64,000 nucleotides of DNA. Origin: Litomosoides sigmodontis. Lineage: Eukaryota; Nematoda; Chromadorea; Rhabditida; Onchocercidae. Below, in pieces: positions 1 to 11,783 of this stretch. The notes beneath the pieces were generated by a model, which saw only the letters and a program-made list of their open reading frames with translations, was not told the origin of the DNA and made no database searches. Numbering within the stretch: position 1 is the first letter of the stretch; every line of letters starts with the position of its first letter. The stretch is from positions 6,221,865 to 6,285,864 of the forward strand of contig OY718806.1 in NCBI GenBank assembly GCA_963070105.1, in the 5' to 3' direction. Made by a program: the position numbers and the translations under genes.

Positions 1-3000
1 AAAATGAACAGATAATCGAATGTTTTCAGGAAATATCTTCGTGTACAAAAACATCTAGAAATTCATTAAAAGTTGGAAAAGTTTGCTACTGAGGAGAGCT
101 GCAGTAACACGGTAACTACAGTTTAGGTACATTGTGGTGATTATATGTGAAAGTAGAATTATGAGTTCCTACAAAAGTGCCAAAACATTTTTTGTTTAGT
201 TGTTTCTAAATTTGAGTGGCTTGACACTCTGTTTTAAAAGTTGCCATATGGTTTTCTAAACTCTGTTCGATCCGTATAATATTCTATCTTCCTCTGATCT
301 TTAATAGTGATGAAGTTTTGGAGATTAAGGACATAATACATCTCTAATCCTTATTCATCAACAGCATCGACAACTTTACTTTTAAATTTATTACTCCCAC
401 AAATGACCAACGGCATCTCAATACCTAAGGACTCGTTCCAGCAGGATTTCTGGAAAACGTGTACCCTTCGTAATTAAACTACTTAGGTAAATTGAAAACG
501 ATCACTTCACTAAAATAAATCATGCTTCGAAAATCTAATTTTTTGCTTATTTTTACAAAACATTCAAGTAAACCACGAGATGCAGGAACTTCTTCAGACA
601 AATTTGTCGCAACATCATTACGCAATTAAAGAAATTGTGCTTGAAATATGGAATGGAAAGTCGGAAATTACATCACGTGCATGATTACAAAATAAATGAT
701 TTTAGTTACACAATTGCAAGCTTCGAAGTTCTGATTTTGTCCATCTCACTTCAAAGTCGTTAATTGTGGCAATGACATGTTTTATTTGGGTTCATTCATT
801 TGAGATTCTGTTGCTTTAAACGACATGAGCTTTTGTCAGTTACTTTACCAATTAATTACAGCCAAGTTGAACACAGAATGCTAACCATACGCAATATTAT
901 GTAAGTTAAAACATGAGAGTATGGCCTGCAACATTTGGAATTTTTGTACGTATACTTATGCCTTCGTCTTGGCGCGTTGGTGACGTGCACATGTAAAAAG
1001 ATATCATTCCATGATTTCGTGTATGTTAACTTTACATTATAAAGCAGTTAGATATTCCATAGCGACGCTGCTAATATCATAGTTGAAAACGATTGCGCAC
1101 TTATTTTGAAATTTAGTGTAAAAGGACGGAGGAGGGAGCACAGGGAGTAGTCGTAGTGGTGGCGGTGATAGCGTCAGTACCAGCTGAATATTGCGGGTAA
1201 ACTCATGGCATACGGAAAAGTCACATTACGACTTCAACTGGACTAAGTGGAAAATGAAATTTGTTTGCATAATTGAATTAAATGGAAACTTTACAGCATT
1301 TTATTGTTTATACCGGTAGGTAGGTGGCTAAGTGGAGGTGTCTCAGGACAACGATGTGTTGTCGAAACGTGTTGTCGCATAACCTCTCAACATCTACTGT
1401 TATCATGACTCGCAGAACATATGCGAGGAGCTAGAAACGTGGTGAAGAGTAGAAGGAGAGGGAAAGGAAGGGTAAGCAGATGGAGCAAAATTATAATCGC
1501 TGTTCCAGACTCTCCTGTTGCAACGTACCATAGATGACAGGATAGGTGGTGATGACTCAGCGCGTTTCGAAAATTTTCATGGAAAAGTGCTCCACGCAAT
1601 TCTGCCCTCCTCTTCTATTCAATTTCACAGTCAAAGCACCTCTCTCCCTCGCTTTTTCGTCTTCGCTTCGTTGACTAAGATCTATTACGGCAGGCTGAAA
1701 AATGATTTTACGATCTTCTCAGCTTAATCATCAGATTGGCGATTGTCCTTAAGCGTGGCATCCTTTGTTTTATCCTTTTGCAATTTTCATGAAATTACAT
1801 TGTGAAAACAGGTTCGCTGCAAAATTCCCTCCTTCTCATCCCAAATTGTTGTTGTGTGGGGGAGTCGCGTTGTAAACACATTTTAGGTTTACTGTTAAGG
1901 CCGACGACACTATGCTAAAGCTGACCTCTTGTGCGCTTTCCATGACGAATAATTGTTTTAAGAGGTCAGAAGCTGCGTGTATCTGTTTGCCTATCTGTTG
2001 TTTTATTTACTGCCTGTCCTTGCAGACACGTGGCGAATGCATCAGTTCAGCTTTCTTTGTCAAACCTCTTGATTTTTTTTCACGAAGTAGCCATTTAGTT
2101 AAGACTTTTTAGTCTAATTTATCATGCCAATTCATTGTTGCTTTGGAGCCACAATACCTGCTCGTGTTCTGTAGCGACTACTGCAGTGTTGAGTGCGGCA
2201 TGTGTACAAGCTACCAGCAAACCACTTTCACTTTCTCTCCGAGTTGAAACTTTTGGTTTATTTACATTCATTTACAAAACAAGGGGAGTGAAAAAGAGGC
2301 GAGTGGCATCCATTCTCACAGTTAGCTAGAACTGTCTCGAAATTTCCCATCATAACGGATATAGATGAGTCACACATTCAATCAGTCTTGCACAAATACG
2401 GCCAACAGGTAGAATTCATCACATCGCACTTCAAATCTTTTCCCACAGCGCTGGTCAGGATATGATTGCGTCCTCCAAATCGCGTTTAGAGTTTATGTGC
2501 ATTTTGCTTTCGTTCGTTGCATAATACTTGTTGTAAATTAGCGCTACTCATGACGTATCATCATGTTTCATCCGAATGATAATGGTGTAGATGATAATAG
2601 ATTGCTTCTGGCAGTGATAAATTTAAGAGATTCTTGGTAATGTTAATGTTGCGACTTTTTTTGTGTTTTATAATTGAACTATTCAACTAAAAGACTGAAC
2701 TTGTGGCCATCAAATGAAGTCGAAAGGGATGGGAAAAGTTGAGGGTGTAAAGCCCACTTGGGACCGACCTTTCAACTATAAAATCGCAACATTTCCACTT
2801 TACCATAAATAACATAAAAAAGATACTACATATATAGTTGGAGAAAAAGGTTTCCTGTTTATGAAAGGTCGGATTTCTATCACCTTAGCATTTAAATATT
2901 GAATATTAGATAGTTATGAAAAAGCAGTACATAAATGGAAAAGACCAGATATCATTATCAGGAATTGACGGTCGATTATTTGCAATTTCTTAATATCGAA

Positions 3001-6000
3001 AGTTGAAATACCAGTATGACCTAGAAATTGTCATCTAATTTGAAGGCTTATGAGGAGAGCAGTTCGTATCTACGCAAAAAAAAACCAATCGAAGGAATGA
3101 GATTTGAAAAAGCTTCACATTTGAAGGGTCTGAAATACTGATGGGATGCCTTAATTATTCGCGTGGCCCGAAAAATTTCCCTGTTACTGAGTAAACGAGG
3201 TATTCTCCGTATCAGATTAATAATAATACGTTTCTACTTTCATGAAGGTATTCATTTGCCACTTAGAACTGATTCACTCTGAAATTTCTTCACGTTTCGA
3301 GGATATAAATGAGAAATGAGACAATCCTCCCACTGCCCTATTTAATCAGTTTTTTCAACCCCTCATACTTTATGCCATTTCTTAAGTGATTGCTTGTGGA
3401 GCCCCATCTAAATTCATGATTTTCTACCGCTGTCATTGAAACACAAATAGTACATGTGAACTTTATTTGCAAACCGTATTTACAGTCACTCATATATTAA
3501 CAATTCAAATAGAAGCACTGAAGCAATACTAACAACAACAGTAGTAGCAACAATGATATCCCACCGTCTCCACTCGTCCTCCCCGAGTGACTGACTGTCA
3601 GTTGCGCTCTCATCGCTCCGTGCGGGACATGTATGTCGCTAAGTTTTATTTGCGCCTTTCGAAAAGCTGCATTTGTTATCATTTTTGCCAATACTTCAAA
3701 CACACAATTGCCGTTGCCTATTCCTTTAGTTTCGAAAGTTTGCCTGCATCTCACCATCAATTTTTCAATGATGACCATTGCATACCGAACACATGCTTCG
3801 GGAAGAAGGGAGGAACTGGCTCCACAGTCATCAAATTTTCTACTTTATATATAATCAAATCAACTTTACGAATTGGCTGCACATACGCTACACTTACGAG
3901 TCCTTATCCGATAAGACTTTCACAGTGAAATTTCGTTGCGTCAAGTCATAGTGTGTGCACGTCAGCTTGATTAGGTGTAACTGATGATTTTGTTCATAGC
4001 AATAGTAGACTAACCGAATTAATCCAGAATGCGTGTGCCATTCCAAACTTCTGCTCTCACAGCCCATTTAAGACACATTTACAACTTGGATGACAATTTC
4101 TTCCTTTTCATCTTATGTTGACATTTCTGACACCATTCTATCATTTCGGCATCCCTCTGAAGTATCTATTTCTTAAATGCATGAACAATTGAAGCTATAA
4201 AAGTAGCAGCTCTCAATGATTGGGATGTTTCTGTGCTAGTAACACTGACAGCTATCACTTTTGCATTTAGTTTGCTTTCCTTAAATACATGCGTTGCTTT
4301 TAGGAGAGTAGATATGACGGCACAAAAGCATCCTGACAGTACACAAGTTGTTTAAAGTGACTATCCCACCATCGCAGCAACCATGCAAAAGCATTTTCGT
4401 GAAAATTTTGAGGAACATCCAAACCGTAGCAAATGGAATCATTCCCTTGACCATAGCCGTGTTATCGAAGATCATTAAGTAAATTTGCTAATTACATTTA
4501 AATCAGATTTTGGAGAGGTGAAACGTTTCAACTTGCGTCTTTCTACAGTAAAATGTGACCAATGTAAGATGCGGAACAATTATTTGTCCATAAAAGTTAT
4601 TTCACATTGAGAATACATTATATCCATTTTTCTCTAAGATTTATATATCCAGGGATGAAATATCGCTCTTACGCATATAATTCTATTAAATTTCTATTTT
4701 GCATGTTACCGCACCATATATATTAGATTATTCAACAACTACTACTTCAGTGTTAGCAGTTTATTTCATATCAGTAATACTTCAATGATTTCTATTTCTG
4801 CATTATTCCGTACGCTGCGCGTTACAAATAAAAAGTATAACGAAATGATTTTTTTTGTCATTGCCTGCCTCGAAAATTTGCTCGGTGGTGAAAACAACTG
4901 CCTTTCAAATTCTAGTCTTTCGGACAGGAAAGTTCCGGCCGTGTCACTTATGTCAAATAAAAGAAATGAATGACTGGTTAACCCTTGAATAGTAATCGAA
5001 AATTTCGTTGACTTATGGTATTGCATTCTAACCACCAGGCCATTGCTCCTTGATTCTTCCAATTTCGTTTGAACTTTGTCGTTAAATAGAGAAACAACAA
5101 CAGTTGATAATTATCAGCATTACAGTGGAAAAAAATTATGTTGAATAAGCAATGAGTGATAAAATATGGGGCAGGTTAAGACTTCAGAAGAAATATCTGT
5201 ACATTTGTTGAACTATTTTTAGTAAATCTTGGACCTTAACTGAAAATAATGAGTGTGATAAATTTGATTATTCAACTTTGAGAAGCTGCTGAAATCTTAA
5301 CATCGGATGACTTCATTTGAACAGTGTCATTCATTGTTTTTCAAGAGCACCGTACTCTTACTATGTATCCTCTAATAAAATTTAGAAAATTTAAAACGTA
5401 AGATTAACTTTATGTATGTTTGCTTTACGGCTTTGTGGTGATGGTTGTGCTGCTGATACTTCAATAAGCAGCAAACAGAGCCTCCGAACGGTGTCAGATC
5501 GTGCTATCTCATTTCACTTTTATTTCCGTAGTTTTTTGAACTTCACTGTATTTTCTCACTCCATAAAAAGAGCTCTGAGAATGCTGAGTATCTTATGAGA
5601 GGCGACTTAAGCAAGATCACTCAGTGACGTCAAGAAACCCTTCCAAAGACTTCCTATAAGTACTTAGTAGCATTACCATCATGAGTAGTTTAATGCAGCG
5701 GAATAATACGGTTAAGTTCGAAAAGAGACACATTTCAATTGAAGATTGGCCCTGATTTGGTCGCTTGTGCGATGATGATTCATCGGTACGTCTCCTTACT
5801 CTAGAAGGTAGGAAATTGTTCATTGCAAAGCGTCGGTTCAGGTACTCTCGGAAGGATTTGTGTGACCGGACCAGATTTTCGCATTGCTTTTTAGACCAGT
5901 TGTAGACACGTACTCAATTATTTTCGAATCACCATGCTAATACGGAATCCTCATTCTTCAAAGGAGAATTATTATGTAGAAGCAACTGGGTTTTTTTGAA

Positions 6001-7183
6001 CAAGACTAATAGTCTTCAGCGCACTACCTTATATTAAACATCATTTCCCATAGGCTCCCAAGAAACCTCCGCTTCCAGATCTAGCTTAGTCAATAAATAA
6101 TAGGTATAAGCCGCAATTACTTCTCTTCGATCCTCGTGGGCACTTAGTATCGGAAATAAGAAAATAAGACTGACACATCCTAGCTGCATATTTCTATCTA
6201 TTAAAAGCACTTCTTTATCTCCGTCGTCCATCCAGCACAGACCTTTAACAAACAGTACTCAAAATAAGTGGGACTTTACTCCCTATGAGAAAACAAGATT
6301 TTTTAGCTTGAAATCACCTTGGTGTCAAATTCGGCTTAGTATCGTAAAAATATGTAGGATGTATAAGTTCAAAGACTTTACTCCCTATGGGAAAACAAGA
6401 TTTTTTTCCGCCTGTGGAAGAGTTGCCAATGCCGATCTATAATTACAATTCCCACTTGCTGCAGCGGTTATCATAGTCTATGTTGCTCTATTTTAGTCCG
6501 TTCCATTATCTCTTTTGTGCCTTTTGAAACTTGAATGTTCCAAATTCCAAGATACAGATGCTTTCGTTCCATGACCCAAACACAGTTCTAGAGCGGGCGT
6601 AAGCGGTTGATAGTAAGTTATCGTATCAGGAAATTAGTATTCAACCTAAATGTCACCCCATTCGTCTTAAAAAAGGATTAAATGCTAACTTGCTGGTGTG
6701 ACCGCACCATAAATGTTGATTTGAATGCCCCTGTCTGAGTGATAAAAGCAAACATGCCAGAAAACCATTTCACACTTGGTTGCATGCAACGAAAAAAGTC
6801 ACAGCGGCATCTCGCAAAGTGTTGGATTTAAATTAATTGCAAGGCGCATGAAATGGAAGGGATTAAGAACGTTTGAGGAGTTAGTGCTGTTAAGAGTTGA
6901 AGACATAAAGGATATTTAGTTATAACAGGAAATGAGTTTAAGAAGAAAGTAAGTGTTATGGATGGAGAAATAAAAAAGACCGATAAGAGTTACGAAAGGG
7001 AAGAGTTGAGGGGATATTCGACTACCAGTGAATAGTTAGTATGAAAGATTTGCTCAGAGGAAAGTTAACGTTGCTCAGGGCCAGGACAGTTTCAGAATTT
7101 TACTGTAACTGATACAAACTAGGATTGGCTTTGTCAGGGGTATAAACTGTTTTGCGACTTTGCAACAATAACTGGGGTTTTAG
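1..7183. other. Intergenic, no gene recognised
   Basis: I find no chain of exons with conserved protein content on either strand. Open frames here are short (under about 115 codons), overlap each other and show no family motif. The only structure noted is a pair of direct repeats near 6.3 kb, listed separately. The last bases hold a possible splice acceptor (TTTTAG at 7178-7183) just upstream of the plastin start codon. Confidence 0.6.
6272..6407. repeat. Pair of 34-bp direct repeats
   Basis: The block that begins GACTTTACTCCCTATG and runs into AAAACAAGATTTTTT occurs at 6272-6305 and again at 6374-6407, with one A/G mismatch. The two copies are about 100 bases apart in otherwise unrelated sequence. 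No open frame spans them. Confidence 0.8.
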
Positions 7184-7214
7184 AGTACATCGTCAGTGTG
7201 AACTTCCGGTGCCC

Positions 7215-10200
7215 ATGTTGACGAGAGAGCAGATCGTTGATCTTGCAGAAAGATTTTCAACGGTTAGTTCTTTAATTTGTTTTTTGAGTTTTTTTGTTTG
7301 CATCAACAATTTATTACATATTAAAATTGTAGTATCTATGTTAATCAAAACTATGTTGAGTAACTAAAATGGATTAATAATAATGTAATTTTGCCATAAT
7401 AATATGATTGTTTTATTCTTTTTATTTAGGTTGACGAAAGTGGGTGTGGCACCATACCAGTAGCAGATGTACAGGAAGCACTTAAAATTGCAGGCATTGA
7501 CCTTCCTGGTTTCCAGGTAATTTTTTTTTATCGATAGATGAATGAAATCATCCAATGTGAAATACTTTCTTTTTCCAGTTTCGCGAATTAATGAAACGCT
7601 ATGGAAATGCGAAGGACTTGGCATTCGATGATTTCCAGAATTTGTTTGTTGAGTTACGTAGCGAAAGAGATCAAGAAGTGAATGAATGGAAACAACGAAT
7701 TGGTTCAGTGACTGGTACCTATACAGTAAAGGGACTGTCAGAGCAAAGCAACGAGGAAATAGTACACACTATTCGAGTTGAGGTCTATAGTTCTAAAAGA
7801 AATTCTGTCCTTTAATCCTTTAAATTTCTGTCGGAATTCTAAGTACCAGAAATTAATAAAATAATTTAAAAACGCGTACTTTGTTACAGGAGGAAGTAGC
7901 CTTTTCAAACTGGATCAACAGTAATTTATGCAGTGATGCAGATTTGAAAGATTTGGTGCCTGTAAAAACTGATGGTGGAGATCTTTATGATAAAGTGCAA
8001 GATGGACTTATTATATGGTATTGTCTCTTTGTGTACCAGCCAAATTCTTGCATTCAATTTGCATTTTAGTGGGAAAGAAAAAGATGGTACTGCTTAGTTG
8101 CATCATCCTCCTCTTAATTTAAGGTCTTAATAACTAAATTAAATTGAGGCATTGCTTTGAGTACTATTTGCAGCAAACTGATCAATTTGGCAGTACCTGA
8201 TACCATAGATGAAAGAGCCATTAATAAAAAGCATTTGAATACATATACTAAATTGGAAAATTTGACACTGGCACTTATGTCAGCACAAGCTATCGGTTGT
8301 AATATCGTTAATATCGATGGTGATGATCTGAGTAAGGGCAAACCACATCTTGTACTTGGTCTTCTGTGGCAGATTATTCGGGTAAGGATTGTAAGATCAA
8401 GATTGTTTTTGAAACGAGATGGTTAGGAAACTAATCGTGCAATCATAATGTCGTGTTTAACATAACATGTAGGTAGTATAGTGGAATTTTATTATATTTT
8501 GGACATTTAGACGTAAATGGTTAGGCACTTTCAGATATGTTGGTTCCTCGTATTATAGAAATATTTACAGATATAACTGAAGAATTAAATCATCAAAGAT
8601 TGTTAAGTAATCACTTTAGTGTTACAGATCGGTTTATTCAATCAAATTGACTTAAGACATGTTCCTGGACTATTTCGACTGTTGCAAGAGGGTGAGACAT
8701 TGGACGATTTGCGTAAGCTTTCACCAGAACAAATTCTTATCCGTTGGGTTAATTATCATTTATCAAAGGTATTATCGCAGTTCATTCAGATTTCATGAGT
8801 CCCCATTTTGATTTCTTGTACACAGCAGTTCCATTAACATGAACAAAATGTCATTTGGTTTTTTCGTTGAAATCCTTTGCGTTCTATGTATCGAAATTCG
8901 AAAAAGAGCAAAAATACCATATTCGACTCATAATTTTATTCATATAATGGCGAAGGAGATTATATGTGAAGAATAACTCAGTTTTTCTATGATTTATGAA
9001 GTTCAACTTTGGTTTCATTTTGCCTTATCTAAAATATTGAGGCTGGCTTGAATCGAACGCTAACGAATTTCACCACAGATGTTATCGACTCGGAGATTTA
9101 CACATATTTACTTAATGAAATTGCTCCAAAAGCAGCCAATGTGTCCCTTTACCCACTCTCTCTTAAGGTATGTTAAGCTTTGCTGTTAAAGCAACTACGA
9201 TGTACAATTTTTTTTGTCATTAAGCTTTTTTGTTTTTGGTGGTCTCACAATCTTACTAGAATCTCTCGATTACCTTTGCATCAATTTTTGTACACTTTAT
9301 TTACTACTTGTTTCGATTCTAATCTGTTGCTCTCAAGAATTTTATCATCTACTTAGTAACATTAATCCGTTCACTAGTGAAGGAGTTGTTTATTCACTTC
9401 GCTATTTGAAAAAAATGTCGATCAACTTACTTGCAAAGTCTTTTCTGTCCATTCTCGCTGAAATATGAACATCACCTTTTTTACATCGAATGTTATTACA
9501 TCATTCCACAGCCAATAAACAAAAATTCCATTCCTTTGCTTGCTCTCTTGTTTCGAAACTTAGCATTCTGACTTCAGACGATTTAAGCTTATAAGTCAAG
9601 AGCTATGAAAACGGTAAGCTTAGGTTTTGTAAGTTTTATTGTTATCATGTCAAGAATGATGAAAGGTTAAATCTTCGATGATCATTTCAGCAATAAAAGG
9701 AATATTTTTTTATATTTTGTTGTTTAGGCTGTAGCATTAAAAAATTCTGATTTGCTTATCAATTTAATTCATGATTTAACGTTTTCATTAATGTTTTGAA
9801 TAAATATCCAAAAAAACACCAAGCTTTCACGTTAAAGTCTTTCGTCCTTTACAGGATAACATACAAAGGGCAGCTGCTATGTTGAATGAAGCTGAGAAGA
9901 TCGACTGTCGTGAATTTGTTGCACCGAACGATGTTGCTCAGGGGAACTATAAATTAAACCTGGCATTTGTTGCTAATCTTTTCAATAAATATCCAGGCCT
10001 CCCGGAACCAGGAACAGACGAGTTTGGTAAGTTTTACTGTTATCATGTCAAGAAATGATGAAAGAGAAACAGGAATAATTTTAACTTATTAAATCTTCGA
10101 TGATCATTTCAGCAGGAAGAGGAATATTTTTTATTTTTTTTGGCTATAGCTCACTAAGAAATTATGTTAATTTAATTATTGATTTAACGTTTTTGTTTAA

Positions 10201-11746
10201 TATTCTGGAGTGTGGACTTTTCAGAAATCGTTACTACGGACGAAACACGTGAGGAAAAGATGTATAGGAACTGGATGAATAGTATGGGTGTTGATCCATA
10301 TGTCAACTGGCTCTACAATGATCTCTGTAGCGGTGTTATTATTTTTCAAGTTAGTTGTAGGCACTTCATGTAACTGTCGCTAAGGGGTAAAAGCCGCTTT
10401 AGTAAATAGTATCGAGATCTTGAGTCCATTTTTTTTTGAACTGTGGGACCTTTTTTCCAGCTTTATGATATAATTCGTCCCGGAATAGTGAATTGGAAGA
10501 GAGTGGTTAAGAAGTTTTCCAAATTAAAAGGTATGATGGACCAAATCCAGAATTGCAACTATGCAATTGAGCTTGGTAAACAACTGCGGTTTTCACTAGT
10601 TGGAATACAAGGCAAGGATATCTATGATGGCAATCAGACGCTTACGCTTGGTTTGCTTATTTTTAATTTTGAGAAAGTCATGTGTGTTTAACTCTGAGTA
10701 AACATTTATTAGTAATTGTTATTACTAGAACGAATTTATCCGTTTTTATCTGTTGTCAGAGGTAAGAAACACTTAGCAAATTCTAAATAAATTTTTAGGA
10801 AATAAAAAAATTGGAAAAAAAAGAAAAAATTAAAAATAAAAAGAATTTAGTTCTAAAAATTGCATTGTCAAATGTTCTTCCAGTCATTTTTTTTCAGCTT
10901 TGGTATGGCAGTTAATGAGAGCCTACACTTTAACTGTATTGGCGCAATGTACGCAGAGTGGTGATTCCTTGGCAACTGATAAAGAAATTATTGCATGGGT
11001 GAATAAGAAAGTACGTTCCATGAACAGTGCTTTTTTCTGTGTAATTTAACGTGTTCTACTTTTCCATGCTTCATTCGGAAAGATAATACGATAACAAATC
11101 ATTATAAAAGCTTTTAAAATGTGTGAGCACATAGCGATGACTACTTAGAATGTTTTGCAGTTAGCGTCTACTGATCGGAAAAGATTTATAAAAAGCTTTC
11201 AAGACCCGATAATATCTGACGCCTGTGTGGTTCTGGACCTTATTGAAGCAATCAAACCAGGCACTATCAGTTATTCGCTTGTAAAAACCGGTACTTCTGG
11301 GGTTCGTTTTACTTGTAACTGTCGGTTTGTGTATGGGAGGTGGTTAATTTGTTTTTTGTTTCCAGGTGAAATGGCTATATGAAGTATATTATTTTCACTT
11401 AAGTTTAACGATTTTAAGCTGAATATTTTCCATAGTTGTGTATGTCAAGTGTGTTCCAAACTGCAATTCTTATAGAATAATTTGGAAAATGCAAAGTACG
11501 CAATCACATCAGGTCGCAAAATTGGTGCGAAAATCTATGCTTTGCCAGAAGACATTGTTCAGGTTCCCTTTTACTTTTCGATTTGAGTACAAGGTATTAT
11601 TTAAAGTTTTTTTTAGAGGCATGTGAGTTTTTCAGGTTAAACCAAGGATGGTAATGACTGTCTTTGCATGTTTGATGGCTCGTGATTATATGCCCAACGT
11701 GAAAGAAGTACCGTCACCAGTGGAGCCATTGGAAAATCGCGGATAA
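7215..11746 (+). CDS. plst-1: Plastin/fimbrin, actin-bundling protein
   Basis: Plastin cross-links actin filaments into bundles through two tandem actin-binding domains, each made of two calponin-homology (CH) domains, behind a pair of EF-hands. I place 14 exons: 7215-7262, 7430-7516, 7579-7782, 7890-8017, 8174-8381, 8628-8768, 9042-9167, 9855-10026, 10225-10349, 10461-10650, 10898-11010, 11161-11301, 11476-11562 and 11636-11746. All junction phases agree. The product is about 626 residues, the normal family length. EF-hands fall at about residues 15-75 and the four CH domains at about 115-230, 255-365, 385-495 and 507-615. Recognisable blocks are [45 protein letters not shown] and [16 protein letters not shown] 7215 is chosen because a candidate acceptor ends at 7183; an in-frame ATG at 7152 would lie before it. 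The exon at 9042 needs a GAG acceptor. The C terminus has about 15 residues beyond the usual end. The gene name is the C. elegans one. Confidence 0.95.
9627..10203 (+). repeat. Intron sequence duplicated within the plastin gene
   Basis: About 175 bases in the intron before the exon at 9855 (9627 to about 9800) closely resemble the intron after that exon (about 10025-10203). Shared blocks include TTATCATGTCAAG, AAATCTTCGATGATCATTTC and GATTTAACGTTTT, in the same order, with small indels. Both copies begin at a GTAAGTTTTA donor-like sequence. Only one copy follows an exon, so the upstream copy carries an unused donor. Confidence 0.85.
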
Positions 11747-11783
11747 AAATTACTGGGTGCCATTGGAAAATCGTGGATAAAAA
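11725..11783 (+). repeat. Duplication covering the plastin stop codon
   Basis: The 25 bases from GCCATTGGAAAATCG through the stop and A-tract (11725-11749) recur at 11759-11783 with one C/T change. The second copy lies in the 3' untranslated region and again contains GGATAA. Confidence 0.85.

Noticed and set aside
3497..3928. Overlapping frames of 93-113 codons on opposite strands
   Set aside because: Low-complexity leucine run on one strand, no motif on either, no supporting exons nearby.
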